DNA of 38,174 nt from Flavobacterium columnare NBRC 100251 = ATCC 23463 (lineage in GTDB: Bacteria > Bacteroidota > Bacteroidia > Flavobacteriales > Flavobacteriaceae): contig NZ_PCMX01000014.1 of NCBI RefSeq assembly GCF_002530675.1, positions 1-38,174 on the forward strand. The letters run 5' to 3'. This document shows positions 1-8,596 of this stretch, one piece after another. The position numbers and the translations under genes are program-made. Every line of letters starts with the position of its first letter. Positions within the stretch are counted from its first letter, which is position 1. The notes below the pieces were generated by a model. It was given only the letters and a program-made list of their open reading frames with translations. It did not search any database and was not told the DNA's origin.

Positions 1-48
1 ATCATCAATTAAACAAAAAATTGATATAATTTTGTCTTTACAAAGCAT
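1..48 (-). CDS. IS982-family transposase, N-terminal 16 codons (partial)
   Basis: An ATG at 48 on the minus strand opens a frame reading MLCKDKIISIFCLIDD up to the window edge. This is identical in protein sequence to the start of the frame at 9892 on the plus strand, which belongs to the IS982 transposase family. IS982 transposases are DDE enzymes of about 290-300 residues that move their own element. Only the first 16 codons are visible, so it cannot be said whether this copy is intact. Confidence 0.7.
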   Translation of the reverse strand, partial: MLCKDKIISIFCLIDD

Positions 49-134
49 GGGTTTCGTTTATTGGTTAGCAAAACAAATTTACTTAACCTTTTGCTTTGTT
101 TTTCATTTTTAAACTAGCAACTTGAATTAATTAA
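1..134 (-). mobile_element. IS982-family element, 5' end only (cut by window edge)
   Basis: Read on the minus strand, this stretch closely matches the left end of the decayed IS982-like copy at 9811-9937: the same terminal inverted repeat (AGCAACTTGAATTAATTAA on the plus strand, 116-134), a similar roughly 65-base leader, and the same first codons of the transposase. About four in five leader bases agree by eye. The element runs off the left edge, so whether it is complete is unknown. It ends 45 bases from the hemN stop codon. Confidence 0.75.
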
Positions 135-179
135 ATGTAGAAAAAATTTAATACTGAAAAAGTTGTTTATTTAATTATA

Positions 180-1544
180 TTAAATAGTCATAGAAAATAA
201 TTGGGTTTGAGGTGTTTTTCTTTTTAATCTTAAATCAAAAGCCATACAAATGTTACGTACAAAAGGTTTTCCTTTTTCTGTTACAGTTATGGCATTGGGC
301 TGAAGAATAACTAGTCCGTCTAATTCCATTTCTTTTAATTGAGTAAGAATTTGAGGCATATCTTCTAGATATAAGTGATTAGTATCCCATGAGGTTGTAA
401 ATTGACACATTAGATTAAGTATATGTTTACGGATCACTAAATCTTCTTTTGATAAGATATGCCCTTTAGAGATAGGAAGTATATTATTTGCTAAAGCGGT
501 ATAGTAGTCTTCAACTGTTTTTTCGTTTTGAGCAAAACTATACCAACTATCACTAATAGAAGAAACTCCCAAACCTATCATCAATTGAGTTTTAGATGCT
601 GTATATCCCATAAAATTGCGATGTAATTTTCCTTCTTGTGAGGCGATATAGAGTGAATCTTTTTTTCGTGCAAAATGATCCATTCCAATCTCATGGTATC
701 CTTTTTTATATAAGAGTTGCTTACCTATTTCGTATAATTTTCTTTTTTCTTCGTCTTTAGGTACGTCTTGGTCATTAAAGCCTCTTTGTCCATTACCTTT
801 TATCCAAGGAACGTGAGCATAGCTATAAAAGGCTAATCGTTCAGGTAAAAGAGATTTGGTTTTTTCAATAGTGTCTACTATATTTTCTATTCCTTGAAAG
901 GGAAGACCAAAAACCAAATCGTGTGATATAGAGGTATATCCTATTTCTCTTGCCCATAAAGTTACTTTAGCTACATTTTGAAAAGGTTGAATTCTATTAA
1001 TAGCTTTTTGAACTTTTTCACTATAATCCTGAACGCCAAAGCTTACTCTACGGAATCCTAGATCATAAAGAGTTTGTAAATGAGTTCGAGTTGTATTATT
1101 AGGGTGTCCTTCAAAACTAAATTCATGATCAGGAGCTATTTTAGCTTTTGATAAAATTCCGTTAATAAGGAGCGTAAGGTTTTCATTTGAGAAAAAAGTA
1201 GGTGTACCGCCCCCTAAGTGAATTTCTTTTATGATTGGGGGTTCATGAAAAAGGGCGCAGTATAAATTCCACTCTTTTAATACGGCATCTATATAGGGTT
1301 TTTCTACTTCGTGACGTTTGGTAATACGCTTGTGACAACCACAAAAGGTACAAAGACTTTCACAAAAGGGAAGATGAATATAAAGGCTAATACCTTCTTT
1401 CTTATTGCTTTCGTGAAATGATTTTAATACTGTTTTTGTCCATTCTTTAACAGTAAATTCCTGATTTTCCCAATAAGGAACGGTTGGATAGCTGGTGTAT
1501 CGAGGACCAGGCACATTGTATTTCTGTATTAATGATGTTGACAT
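180..1544 (-). CDS. hemN: Oxygen-independent coproporphyrinogen III oxidase
   Basis: Radical-SAM enzyme that decarboxylates coproporphyrinogen III to protoporphyrinogen IX without O2, in the cytoplasm, during haem synthesis. The 454-residue protein has the usual length for HemN. The radical-SAM cluster motif CxxxCxxC is at C61, C65 and C68, with the extra C70 typical of true HemN, and a GGGTPTFF motif follows. The start is the ATG at 1544, giving MSTSLIQKYNVPGPRYTSYP, the usual HemN beginning; an upstream TTG at 1562 would add six unlikely residues. It is transcribed alone. A Crp/Fnr-type palindrome and a -7 element lie just upstream, which fits oxygen-responsive control. Confidence 0.96.
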   Translation of the reverse strand: MSTSLIQKYNVPGPRYTSYPTVPYWENQEFTVKEWTKTVLKSFHESNKKEGISLYIHLPFCESLCTFCGCHKRITKRHEVEKPYIDAVLKEWNLYCALFHEPPIIKEIHLGGGTPTFFSNENLTLLINGILSKAKIAPDHEFSFEGHPNNTTRTHLQTLYDLGFRRVSFGVQDYSEKVQKAINRIQPFQNVAKVTLWAREIGYTSISHDLVFGLPFQGIENIVDTIEKTKSLLPERLAFYSYAHVPWIKGNGQRGFNDQDVPKDEEKRKLYEIGKQLLYKKGYHEIGMDHFARKKDSLYIASQEGKLHRNFMGYTASKTQLMIGLGVSSISDSWYSFAQNEKTVEDYYTALANNILPISKGHILSKEDLVIRKHILNLMCQFTTSWDTNHLYLEDMPQILTQLKEMELDGLVILQPNAITVTEKGKPFVRNICMAFDLRLKRKTPQTQLFSMTI

Positions 1545-1563
1545 ACCTAATAATTTACACAAT

Positions 1564-1606
1564 CAAAGGTAGTCTACAGTAAAGGTACGTAAAATGATAT
1601 TTGTCA
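1564..1606 (-). promoter_or_regulatory. hemN promoter: -7 element with Fnr-like box
   Basis: On the minus strand TACCTTTG (1564-1571) matches the Bacteroidetes -7 consensus TAnnTTTG and lies 20 bases before the ATG. The -33 position carries only TTTT (1591-1594). Beside it is TGAT-ATTT-GTCA (1595-1606), one base away from the Crp/Fnr-type palindrome TGATnnnnATCA. Its centre is 36.5 nt upstream of the last -7 base, about -41 from the expected transcription start, which is the class II activator position. A poor -33 plus such a box suggests activator dependence. The motif match is seen; the regulator is inferred. Confidence 0.55.
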
Positions 1607-1612
1607 GTTTTG

Positions 1613-3439
1613 TTATTCTAATATAACTTCCATAATCCAATATTCATCAAAAAAGCGGTTGTTATAATTAGAAAAATAATCCGCTTTTATTTTTTCTAAA
1701 TCAGTATAATATTCAAGATAAGTATAATAATAGTTGTTTATTGGGTTAATAAAAAAGGAAGCTGTAAATCCTTGTTTTTTTAAAAAGGTTACGTACTTTG
1801 TTGTATTTGTAGGAATCTCAAATACATTAGAAACTAAATAATATCCTTGTTTTAATGTGGTATTGGATTTATTAATTTTTATGGTTGAAATTTCTTTTTC
1901 AATTCTAGTTTTATTTTTGTAGGAAGTTTCTAAAGGTGTATTAGGGTGTTGGATTTTAGCAATCCAATATTCTTGAAAATATGTATTATTGATGTTGTTG
2001 TAATAGGCTTTTTCTGCTGCTGTTTGTGATTTGTAATGTTTTAAACTTAAGTAGTATAATTGATTGTCAGGGTTTTTAAAAATAAAAGGCTGTATTGTTT
2101 TACTACTTATTTTATTTGCAAAATCATGAGCATAATGAATGTTTTGATAAGCGTTAGCAATTATATAATAGCCTTCAGGTGCTACTGTGGAATCAAATAA
2201 ATAGGTTTTTATTTCTTTGGATTTTCTACTGTTTTTTGTAGAGGTTGGTTCGACTATAGTTTTGCGTATAGTATTTGTATCTATTGGATTTAGATTTTTT
2301 TTTTGTTTAGGTATTTGCACATTTTTTTGTGTAATAGAATACTTGGTTGATAAAGTTGAGTCTATTTTTTTTCTTGCAAAATCTTCATCTATTTCTATGC
2401 TAAATCCTATATTAGTCACATAAAATTTATCACCTAAAGAACTTATTTTTAAATTAACTTGGTCAATATCACTAAAAGAAAGTTCTTTTGTTTGAATTTT
2501 ATCTAAAAAAACATCGTAGCCTAAAGTATTTAGAGAGGCAGGGGTTCTTTTGTTAAAATCAGTATTATAATGGGTAATTTTACTATTAAAGATGTTTTGA
2601 CCACTTCTTAAAGAATTACTAATATAATACCACTTTTTAGTATTAGGAGTATTGATTCTTAGATTGTCTCCTTCAATGTTTAAATCGCCTTCTAAAGCAG
2701 CTACAGTAAGTTTTGGAGTGATTTTGCCTGTTTTTGGGGTAATGAATTCTTTAAAGTTAATTTCAACGGGTTTGTTATAGATATAAGAAAAGCCATCATA
2801 TAAACTGATTAGGTGGTAAGGTTCTGAGTCAGATTCATAAATAACATAAAGTACCCAACCTGCGGCACTACCTCCTTCAATTTTTTCTTGACTGGCTTGA
2901 ATATTAGCTACAGTATAAGTACCCCAAGGCTTTGATTTGATTTGATCTGTTATATCTGAAAAGCATACGTACGGTGCATTAGTAGTGTGTTTATTATGCT
3001 CTTTTGCATCGTATAGAATACTTCCTTCTATTGTAAAATAGTTTTCAGATTGTGGTGTTTTAATAGATATTTTATTGATAGGTTGTATAGAATTGTTTCT
3101 GTCAGGTAGTGTGGCACACCAGTATAATCCAGCAAAAAGAACTTTGTCATTAGGGTGGATAGGTTCTAATACTGCTGAACTAGATGAAAATGTTTCGAGC
3201 TCTTGATCTATATCTATATAGGCCATATTGAGCTGATCATTCAGTTTTGCATTGGAACTTATTTTATCGTAAGGTTCGTTTGCATTTTTTCCTGATTTTT
3301 TGCCTATAATACTGTTGGCGATAAAATAAATATCGCCTTTTAAATAATTTTGATACCGAATGCTAAAGTTCTTTTCTTCTTGTGCATTTAATAGACAAGA
3401 TACGAAGAGACATAACCAAAAGGAAGGCTTTTTGAGCAT
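1613..3439 (-). CDS. Secreted protein with surface beta domain and two SPOR-like repeats
   Basis: 608 residues with a signal peptide (MLKKPSFWLCLFVSCLLNAQ). Residues ~60-345 resemble the exported domain found at the N terminus of flavobacterial and some Gram-positive surface proteins, with motifs such as NDKVLFAGLYW, AAGWVLYVIYE and ISLYDGF. A polar linker follows (~350-410). Two related repeats of ~75 residues end the protein (~420-496 and ~530-608). Each starts GYY(I/L)(I/V)(A/S)N, has a central YY.(S/T)L..Y segment and ends EYWI, as in SPOR-like modules. SPOR domains bind septal peptidoglycan lacking stem peptides. There is no type IX sorting domain, so it is probably periplasmic or envelope-bound. 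It starts 2 nt after ftsE stops, so the two are almost certainly co-transcribed. The function is not known. Confidence 0.8.
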   Translation of the reverse strand: MLKKPSFWLCLFVSCLLNAQEEKNFSIRYQNYLKGDIYFIANSIIGKKSGKNANEPYDKISSNAKLNDQLNMAYIDIDQELETFSSSSAVLEPIHPNDKVLFAGLYWCATLPDRNNSIQPINKISIKTPQSENYFTIEGSILYDAKEHNKHTTNAPYVCFSDITDQIKSKPWGTYTVANIQASQEKIEGGSAAGWVLYVIYESDSEPYHLISLYDGFSYIYNKPVEINFKEFITPKTGKITPKLTVAALEGDLNIEGDNLRINTPNTKKWYYISNSLRSGQNIFNSKITHYNTDFNKRTPASLNTLGYDVFLDKIQTKELSFSDIDQVNLKISSLGDKFYVTNIGFSIEIDEDFARKKIDSTLSTKYSITQKNVQIPKQKKNLNPIDTNTIRKTIVEPTSTKNSRKSKEIKTYLFDSTVAPEGYYIIANAYQNIHYAHDFANKISSKTIQPFIFKNPDNQLYYLSLKHYKSQTAAEKAYYNNINNTYFQEYWIAKIQHPNTPLETSYKNKTRIEKEISTIKINKSNTTLKQGYYLVSNVFEIPTNTTKYVTFLKKQGFTASFFINPINNYYYTYLEYYTDLEKIKADYFSNYNNRFFDEYWIMEVILE

Positions 3440-3441
3440 TT

Positions 3442-4125
3442 TTAGGTTGTTTTTTGTACCACTTCAAAAATAGCGCCTTCTTCACATTTTAATGTTTTAG
3501 AAGGGTATTTCATTAACAGGGCATAATCATGTGTAGCCATTAAAATTGTTTTTCCATTTTGATTGATTTTTCGAAGAACTTCCATAACTTCCATACTTGT
3601 CTGTGGATCTAAATTACCAGTTGGTTCATCTGCTAAGATTAAATCAGGGTCATTTAATAGAGCACGAGCAATAGCTACGCGTTGTTGTTCTCCACCAGAT
3701 AATTGATGGGGCATTTTGTTTGCTAAATTTCTAAGTCCTACTTTTTCTAGCACTTCATCAATTTTTGCTCGCATATCTAATTCATTTGTCCAACCAGTAG
3801 CTTTTAAAACAAAATGTAAATTAGCATTTATACTTCTGTCGGGGAGTAATTTAAAATCTTGAAAAACAATACCTATTTTTCTTCTTAAAAAGGGAATATC
3901 ATTGTCAATGAGTCCATGTAGATCATAATCTACTATAGTACCTTCACCTTGTGTAAGGGGTAGATCGGCATAAAGTGTTTTCATTAAACTACTTTTTCCT
4001 GAACCTGTTTTACCTATAATATAAATAAATTCGCCTGGAGTAATACTTAGATTGATATCGGATAAAATTTTATTTCCTTCTTGATAAATGGTTACATTTT
4101 GGAGCGATAATATAGTGTGTGACAT
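3442..4125 (-). CDS. ftsE: Cell division ATP-binding protein FtsE
   Basis: ABC ATPase of 227 residues, the family's normal length. Walker A is GKTGSGKSS (38-46), the signature is LSGGEQQR (141-148) and Walker B is LILADEPTG (161-169). FtsE pairs with the membrane protein FtsX at the septum and drives activation of peptidoglycan hydrolases. FtsX is not next to it here, which is common in Bacteroidetes. The next gene downstream, only 2 nt away, is a secreted protein with SPOR-like repeats, suggesting a joint role at the division site. A LolD-type ATPase is the alternative, but the sequence pattern and length favour FtsE. Confidence 0.88.
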   Translation of the reverse strand: MSHTILSLQNVTIYQEGNKILSDINLSITPGEFIYIIGKTGSGKSSLMKTLYADLPLTQGEGTIVDYDLHGLIDNDIPFLRRKIGIVFQDFKLLPDRSINANLHFVLKATGWTNELDMRAKIDEVLEKVGLRNLANKMPHQLSGGEQQRVAIARALLNDPDLILADEPTGNLDPQTSMEVMEVLRKINQNGKTILMATHDYALLMKYPSKTLKCEEGAIFEVVQKTT

Positions 4126-4145
4126 GATATATATGTTTAGTTTGG

Positions 4146-4176
4146 TAAAAATAATAAGTTAAGGGGCGTATTCAAA
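4146..4176 (-). promoter_or_regulatory. Candidate ftsE promoter
   Basis: On the minus strand TTTG (4173-4176) is followed after 19 nt by TATTTTTA (4146-4153). This matches the Bacteroidetes pattern TTTG-N19-TAnnTTTG except for the last base. It lies about 20 nt upstream of the ftsE start and should drive ftsE and the following SPOR-like gene. Confidence 0.45.
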
Positions 4177-4310
4177 ATAATTTTTAGAATAAGTTGTTTT
4201 TATGTTTGATTTTTTGAGAGAGCATCAATATTTTGGATAGGAAGAGTATTTCTCTAGTTTTTATTGAGTTTAGATTTTGTATGTTTATACTTTTATTCTA
4301 CAGGGGAGGT

Positions 4311-4349
4311 AGGAAAAATAAAAAAGGACTAATTTTTATTTTAGCCCTT
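4311..4349 (-). terminator. Rho-independent terminator after ctaA
   Basis: On the minus strand AAGGGCTA (4342-4349) pairs with TAGTCCTT (4324-4331), with one G-U pair, across a 10-nt loop. A T-rich run follows directly. It begins 11 bases past the ctaA stop codon and separates ctaA from ftsE. Confidence 0.75.
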
Positions 4350-4359
4350 ATGTATGAAT

Positions 4360-5379
4360 TTAAAAAGAGATATTGTTTTTTTGTTTAAATTGGAGTAGCA
4401 TATAAAATTGAATTCCAAAAAGGATAGATGCTAATACAAGATGTACAGTTTGTGAACCAAATGGGAAATTCAGGTAGTATATAAAAATACCCGAAAGAAT
4501 TTCAAGAACTAATAGTAATAAGACCCAATTCATTTCCTTAAAACCAAGATTTAGTTTTTTATTTCGAAAATATAAAAATAGGTTGGTTGCTAATACTAAA
4601 ATAGAAAAACTTCTGTGGATATAGAATGTTATTTGCGGCTTGGATAACCATAACGTTGGATTTTCTATTCCTGATTTTACTTGTTCATCTATAAATTGTC
4701 GAACTTGTGTTCCTAAAACAACTTGTATTAATGTCATAGTAATAGTTACCCATAGTAAATTTCGAAAGGTATTATCTGGTATTTTTGAGCTAGATTTTAG
4801 ATCTGCTAAAAAGATGATATAAATAATAAAGGCTATAATAACTAAAGCCATTATCATGTGAAGGGTTATTTTTACAGGGTTTAATACAGAATAAACCACA
4901 GTCGCTCCAAGCCACGCTTGAAATCCCATCATAAAGACTACAAGCCATGATAAAATGGGTATCAACTTGTTTTTTTTCCAAAAACTAAAAGAATAAAATG
5001 ACATAGCTAAACAAGCAAAACCAGATAAGGCACCAAAGAGTCTGTTTATATATTCAACCCAAGTATGAGTGGGGTTGAACTCTGCATAATCGTGTTTAGT
5101 ATATTTATTCCATTGTGTAGTGTCAAATTGTTTGCCAGTTATACAATCTTCTTTGGCTACTAATAGTTGCTCGTTTTTAATGATAACTTGTCCTTTTTTG
5201 AACAATCTATTTTCTGTCCAAGTTAATTCCTGTATATTAGTTGGAGGGATATAATAACCAAAACATTTTGGCCAATCTGGACATCCCATACCCGATCCAG
5301 TCATTCTAACTAATGCACCAGCTATTACGACTAGATATACTAAAATAAGTGCTGTTTTTGCTATTTTTATAAATTTCAT
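4360..5379 (-). CDS. ctaA: Haem A synthase (CtaA/Cox15 family)
   Basis: Integral membrane enzyme that oxidises the C8 methyl group of haem O to a formyl group, making haem A for aa3-type cytochrome oxidase. The 339 residues contain about eight hydrophobic helices. Signature features are GALVRMTGSGMGCPDWPKC near the N terminus (Cys33, Cys39), TWVEYINRLFG before the second helix, and helix histidines in LHMIMA, IHRSFS and VHLVLA that fit the two haem sites. A long hydrophilic loop sits between helices 1 and 2, as in other Bacteroidetes members. It is flanked by its own terminator and a Fnr-like promoter, so it is probably transcribed on its own. It is the second haem gene in the window with such a box. 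Confidence 0.93.
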   Translation of the reverse strand: MKFIKIAKTALILVYLVVIAGALVRMTGSGMGCPDWPKCFGYYIPPTNIQELTWTENRLFKKGQVIIKNEQLLVAKEDCITGKQFDTTQWNKYTKHDYAEFNPTHTWVEYINRLFGALSGFACLAMSFYSFSFWKKNKLIPILSWLVVFMMGFQAWLGATVVYSVLNPVKITLHMIMALVIIAFIIYIIFLADLKSSSKIPDNTFRNLLWVTITMTLIQVVLGTQVRQFIDEQVKSGIENPTLWLSKPQITFYIHRSFSILVLATNLFLYFRNKKLNLGFKEMNWVLLLLVLEILSGIFIYYLNFPFGSQTVHLVLASILFGIQFYMLLQFKQKNNISF

Positions 5380-5395
5380 TTTTATTTTTTTAATA

Positions 5396-5440
5396 CAAAA
5401 TCATTAAAAAAAAATATTAAACCGCATGATTTAAATCATG
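5396..5440 (-). promoter_or_regulatory. ctaA promoter with perfect Fnr-like palindrome
   Basis: CATGATTTAAATCATG (5425-5440) is a perfect 16-bp palindrome containing TGAT-TTAA-ATCA, the Crp/Fnr-type core. On the minus strand TGATTTTG (5396-5403) is one base from TAnnTTTG and lies 16 nt before the ctaA ATG. The palindrome centre is 36.5 nt upstream of the last -7 base, exactly as at hemN. No -33 TTTG is present. Binding by a Crp/Fnr-family protein is inferred. Confidence 0.55.
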
Positions 5441-5457
5441 TATGATCTTGCATAATA

Positions 5458-6876
5458 TTATTTAACTCTTTTTAGTCCCATTTTTTCAGCTTTTTCTAAA
5501 ATAAAAGTTAAAGCGGGTTCATATTCATTAGGGATTTCTCCTTCTAAAATAGCTTCTTTTACGGCCTCTTTTAAAATACCAATTTCCTTAGAAGGTTTTA
5601 GGTCAAAAATTTGCATGATTTCTTCTCCTGTGATGGGAGGTTGAAAAATTCTAACACGGTCACGTTCTTCTACTTCAATGATTTTTTTACGGACAATTTT
5701 GAAATTGTTGTGATATTTTTGAAATTTTTTTGAATTTTTAGTAGTAATATCGGCTTCGCATAAGATCATTAAACTTTCAACATCTTCGGCTGCATCAAAA
5801 ACGAGTCTTCGAACTGCGCTATCAGTGACTATATCTTGTGCTAATATGATTGGACGGGAACTCATTTGAACCATTTTTTGAACAAATTTCATTTTATGAT
5901 TCAAAGGCATGTGCAATCGGATAAAAATATTTTTCACCATTTTTCCTCCTAAAAATTCATGCCCATGAAAGGTCCAACCTTGTCTTTTATGGAATTTTTT
6001 AGTAGGAGCTTTTCCTATATCGTGTAGTAGAGCAGACCATCTTAACCACAAATCATTAGTATTAGGGCAAATATTGTCTACTACTTCTAATGAATGATAA
6101 AAATTATTTTTATGAGTATGTCCTTCAACTTCTTCTACATTGTTTAAGGCAGTTAATTCGGGTAAAATAATATCTAATAAACCTGTTTGGTATAATAACA
6201 AAAATCCGATTGATGGTTTTGTAGAGAGTAGAATTTTGTTTAATTCATCTACAATTCTTTCTCCAGAAATGATATGAATTCGATCTTTGTTTCTTTTTAT
6301 TGCATCAAGTGATTCGGATTCAATTTGAAAATTTAACTGTGAAGCGAAACGAATGGCTCGCATCATGCGTAAAGGATCGTCACTATACGTTATGTCTGGA
6401 TCAAGTGGTGTACGGATGATTTTTTTTTCTAAGTCTATTACGCCATTAAAAGGATCTATTAAATCTCCAAAATTAGAAGTATTTAGTGAAAAAGCTAAAG
6501 CGTTGATTGTAAAATCTCTTCGTTCTTGATCATCTTTTAAGCTTCCATTTTCTACAACAGGTTTTCGGCTGTCAAAATTATAACTTTCTTTTCTAGCACC
6601 AACAAATTCAATATCCATGTCTTCATATCGAAGCATAGCGGTACCGTAATTTTTAAATACTTGAACTTTAGGGTTATGAGGGATGAGTTCTGATACTTTT
6701 AGTGCAAGTTCTATTCCACTTCCAACAGCTACTATATCAATATCTTTTTTATGATTGCGTTCTAAGAGGATATCGCGTACAAAACCGCCAATTACATAAC
6801 ATTCTAAGTTCAGTAATTGAGCAGCTTGTGATACAATTTCAAAAATTTTGTGATCTAAATGTTCTTTATAATTCAT
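5458..6876 (-). CDS. cca: tRNA nucleotidyltransferase / poly(A) polymerase family with HD domain (CCA-adding enzyme)
   Basis: Adds or repairs the 3' CCA end of tRNAs using CTP and ATP. The class II nucleotidyltransferase head carries YVIGGFVRD (28-35) and the metal-binding DIDIV (45-49), followed by SFEIR-type and RNA-binding neck regions such as DDPLRMMRAIRFASQ. A phosphohydrolase HD motif (LLHDIGK) is near residue 282. Length 472 is usual for the HD-containing branch in Bacteroidetes. The start is the ATG at 6876 (MNYKEHLDHK); a GTG two codons upstream is less likely. The Sua5-type tRNA-modification gene lies directly upstream on the same strand, a conserved flavobacterial pairing. Whether it adds all of CCA or only part cannot be told from sequence. 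Confidence 0.9.
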   Translation of the reverse strand: MNYKEHLDHKIFEIVSQAAQLLNLECYVIGGFVRDILLERNHKKDIDIVAVGSGIELALKVSELIPHNPKVQVFKNYGTAMLRYEDMDIEFVGARKESYNFDSRKPVVENGSLKDDQERRDFTINALAFSLNTSNFGDLIDPFNGVIDLEKKIIRTPLDPDITYSDDPLRMMRAIRFASQLNFQIESESLDAIKRNKDRIHIISGERIVDELNKILLSTKPSIGFLLLYQTGLLDIILPELTALNNVEEVEGHTHKNNFYHSLEVVDNICPNTNDLWLRWSALLHDIGKAPTKKFHKRQGWTFHGHEFLGGKMVKNIFIRLHMPLNHKMKFVQKMVQMSSRPIILAQDIVTDSAVRRLVFDAAEDVESLMILCEADITTKNSKKFQKYHNNFKIVRKKIIEVEERDRVRIFQPPITGEEIMQIFDLKPSKEIGILKEAVKEAILEGEIPNEYEPALTFILEKAEKMGLKRVK

Positions 6877-6944
6877 TAACACTAATTTAAGGTATGTAGT
6901 TTAAAGTTATTTGTAATTCTTTAAACTGTAGATTTGGAATAAAA

Positions 6945-7514
6945 TTACTTGCGAATAATTTTTACCTGGCTATCATTTGTTATTTTTATGATAGTAGAAG
7001 GGTTCTTGCAAATTTTTTCGTGATGCAAATTTACTACATAGTCTACACCTTTAATAATTTCGGGGCTAATTTCTTTAAAGGAAATAGGAGTAGGTTGTCC
7101 TGAAATATTGGCAGAGGTAGAAACTAATGGTTTTTTCATGCGTTCCATCAGTTTAAAACAAAAAGGTTCGGTAACGATGCGTATACCTAATGTTTTGTCC
7201 TCAGCAATGATGTTGGGGGCTACATTCCTTGGATTGTCTAATACCAAAGTAGTAGGTTTTTCAGAAACATCTAAAATTTGCCACGCCACTTCGGGTAAGT
7301 TGTTGAAAATATTATAAATCATACGCTCGCCATTAACTAAAACAATCATGCTTTTACTTTCTTCACGTTGTTTTAGAGCATAAATTTTTTTAATAGCATC
7401 TGGATTGGTAGCATCGCAGCCTATTCCCCAAACGGTATCGGTAGGGTATAGGATGATGCCTCCATCTTTAATAACTTCAAAGGCGTTGTGTATTTCGGTG
7501 TTGATGTTTTCCAA
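6945..7514 (-). CDS. L-threonylcarbamoyladenylate synthase (Sua5/YrdC/TsaC family)
   Basis: Makes threonylcarbamoyl-AMP from threonine, bicarbonate and ATP, the first step of t6A37 modification of ANN-decoding tRNAs in the cytoplasm. The 189 residues contain only the YrdC fold: GGIILYPTDTVWGIGCDATN, then KQREESKSMIVLV, then LVSTSANISGQPTP near the C terminus. The Sua5 C-terminal domain is missing, so it is of the short TsaC type. The glycosyltransferase gene upstream stops 4 nt before this ATG, so it is read through from there, while the tRNA nucleotidyltransferase gene follows 68 nt downstream. Confidence 0.92.
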   Translation of the reverse strand: MENINTEIHNAFEVIKDGGIILYPTDTVWGIGCDATNPDAIKKIYALKQREESKSMIVLVNGERMIYNIFNNLPEVAWQILDVSEKPTTLVLDNPRNVAPNIIAEDKTLGIRIVTEPFCFKLMERMKKPLVSTSANISGQPTPISFKEISPEIIKGVDYVVNLHHEKICKNPSTIIKITNDSQVKIIRK

Positions 7515-7518
7515 TTTT

Positions 7519-8577
7519 TTAAATTTTACTTTTATATAAGTCGATAATTTTGTTCCAAGTAGTTAAAGTATCATTTAGTTCATTTGAATAGTTATAGTTT
7601 TCTAAAACAAATTTTGATGCTTTTTTGCTCATATTTAAATAAAAATATTCATTTTTTTCTATATCTAGAGCAACTTTTTCAATTGTACTGACAAAATCAA
7701 TTATGTTTCTTTCTTCTATTGGAAAACTAAAATCAGGTTTTAAGTATTCTTTACCTGCTTGTCCTGTGTATCCAATTACGATACAACCACATGCCATAGC
7801 TTCAACAGGAGGCAGACCAAAACCTTCTGTATAATTTAAACTAAGAAAAATAAAGCTATCTTTCATGATTTTACTGACTTCTTCTTCTGATTTGTTGTCA
7901 ATTGGAATAAATTCCCAATTTTTTAATTTGCCTCTTAAATTTAAAATATTTATAATCTGTACAATATCTTCGTTTAATTTTCTAGGCATAAAACAAATTT
8001 TTTTCTTTTTTTCTTTTTTAAAGTTAAAATAGTTTTCATTTATGCTTAGCCTAATTCTTTCAATTAATATATCTTTAAAAGTTGTTTCTAGATATTGTTT
8101 GGAGTCATTTGAAACTGTAATAGTAGCTAAATTTTTTTTATTTAAATAATGTGAATCATTTCCTATTTCAGTATTGTGAAATGTATAAAAGCAATTTTGA
8201 TTAAAAATCACTTTAAAATTTTCGGGAAAAACATGATTAATCCAATTACCATATATTTCAGGAAAGACCAGAATATCTTTATTGGTTATGGTATAATTTT
8301 TCTTTAATTTATCTAAAAGTCTGTCAAAATATAGTTTTGATTTGATTTTAATTTTTTCTTTTTCGGAACTATATTTTAGTAGAGAGAATATTTCTTTATT
8401 GTAAAGTATTTTTGCGTTATTTTCAAACCAAGTGACTTTATATCCTTTCTTTCTATGCAAAACATATGAATTAAAATTGTTTCGATTTAATAATTCGACC
8501 ATTTTATAGATTTGTTTTATTCCTCCAACTGGTTTTTTATCATCAGTGCATAAGAATAAAATTCTTGGATTTTCCAT
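7519..8577 (-). CDS. Glycosyltransferase, GT4-like
   Basis: 352-residue GT-B-type glycosyltransferase that should transfer a sugar from a nucleotide donor to a lipid- or polysaccharide-linked acceptor at the inner membrane. The N-terminal half begins PRILFLCTDDKKPVGGIKQI, with the GG loop of GT4 enzymes. The C-terminal half has the EX7E motif in EGFGLPPVEAMACG followed by GYTGQAGKEYL. Donor and product cannot be predicted. It is rich in Lys, Asn, Ile and Phe and more AT-rich than the housekeeping genes beside it. A second glycosyltransferase-like gene ends 19 nt upstream, and sua5 begins 4 nt downstream. Probably part of an O-antigen, capsule or LPS-core locus acquired here. Confidence 0.82.
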   Translation of the reverse strand: MENPRILFLCTDDKKPVGGIKQIYKMVELLNRNNFNSYVLHRKKGYKVTWFENNAKILYNKEIFSLLKYSSEKEKIKIKSKLYFDRLLDKLKKNYTITNKDILVFPEIYGNWINHVFPENFKVIFNQNCFYTFHNTEIGNDSHYLNKKNLATITVSNDSKQYLETTFKDILIERIRLSINENYFNFKKEKKKKICFMPRKLNEDIVQIINILNLRGKLKNWEFIPIDNKSEEEVSKIMKDSFIFLSLNYTEGFGLPPVEAMACGCIVIGYTGQAGKEYLKPDFSFPIEERNIIDFVSTIEKVALDIEKNEYFYLNMSKKASKFVLENYNYSNELNDTLTTWNKIIDLYKSKI

Positions 8578-8596
8578 TTTTATTGTTTTAATGATT

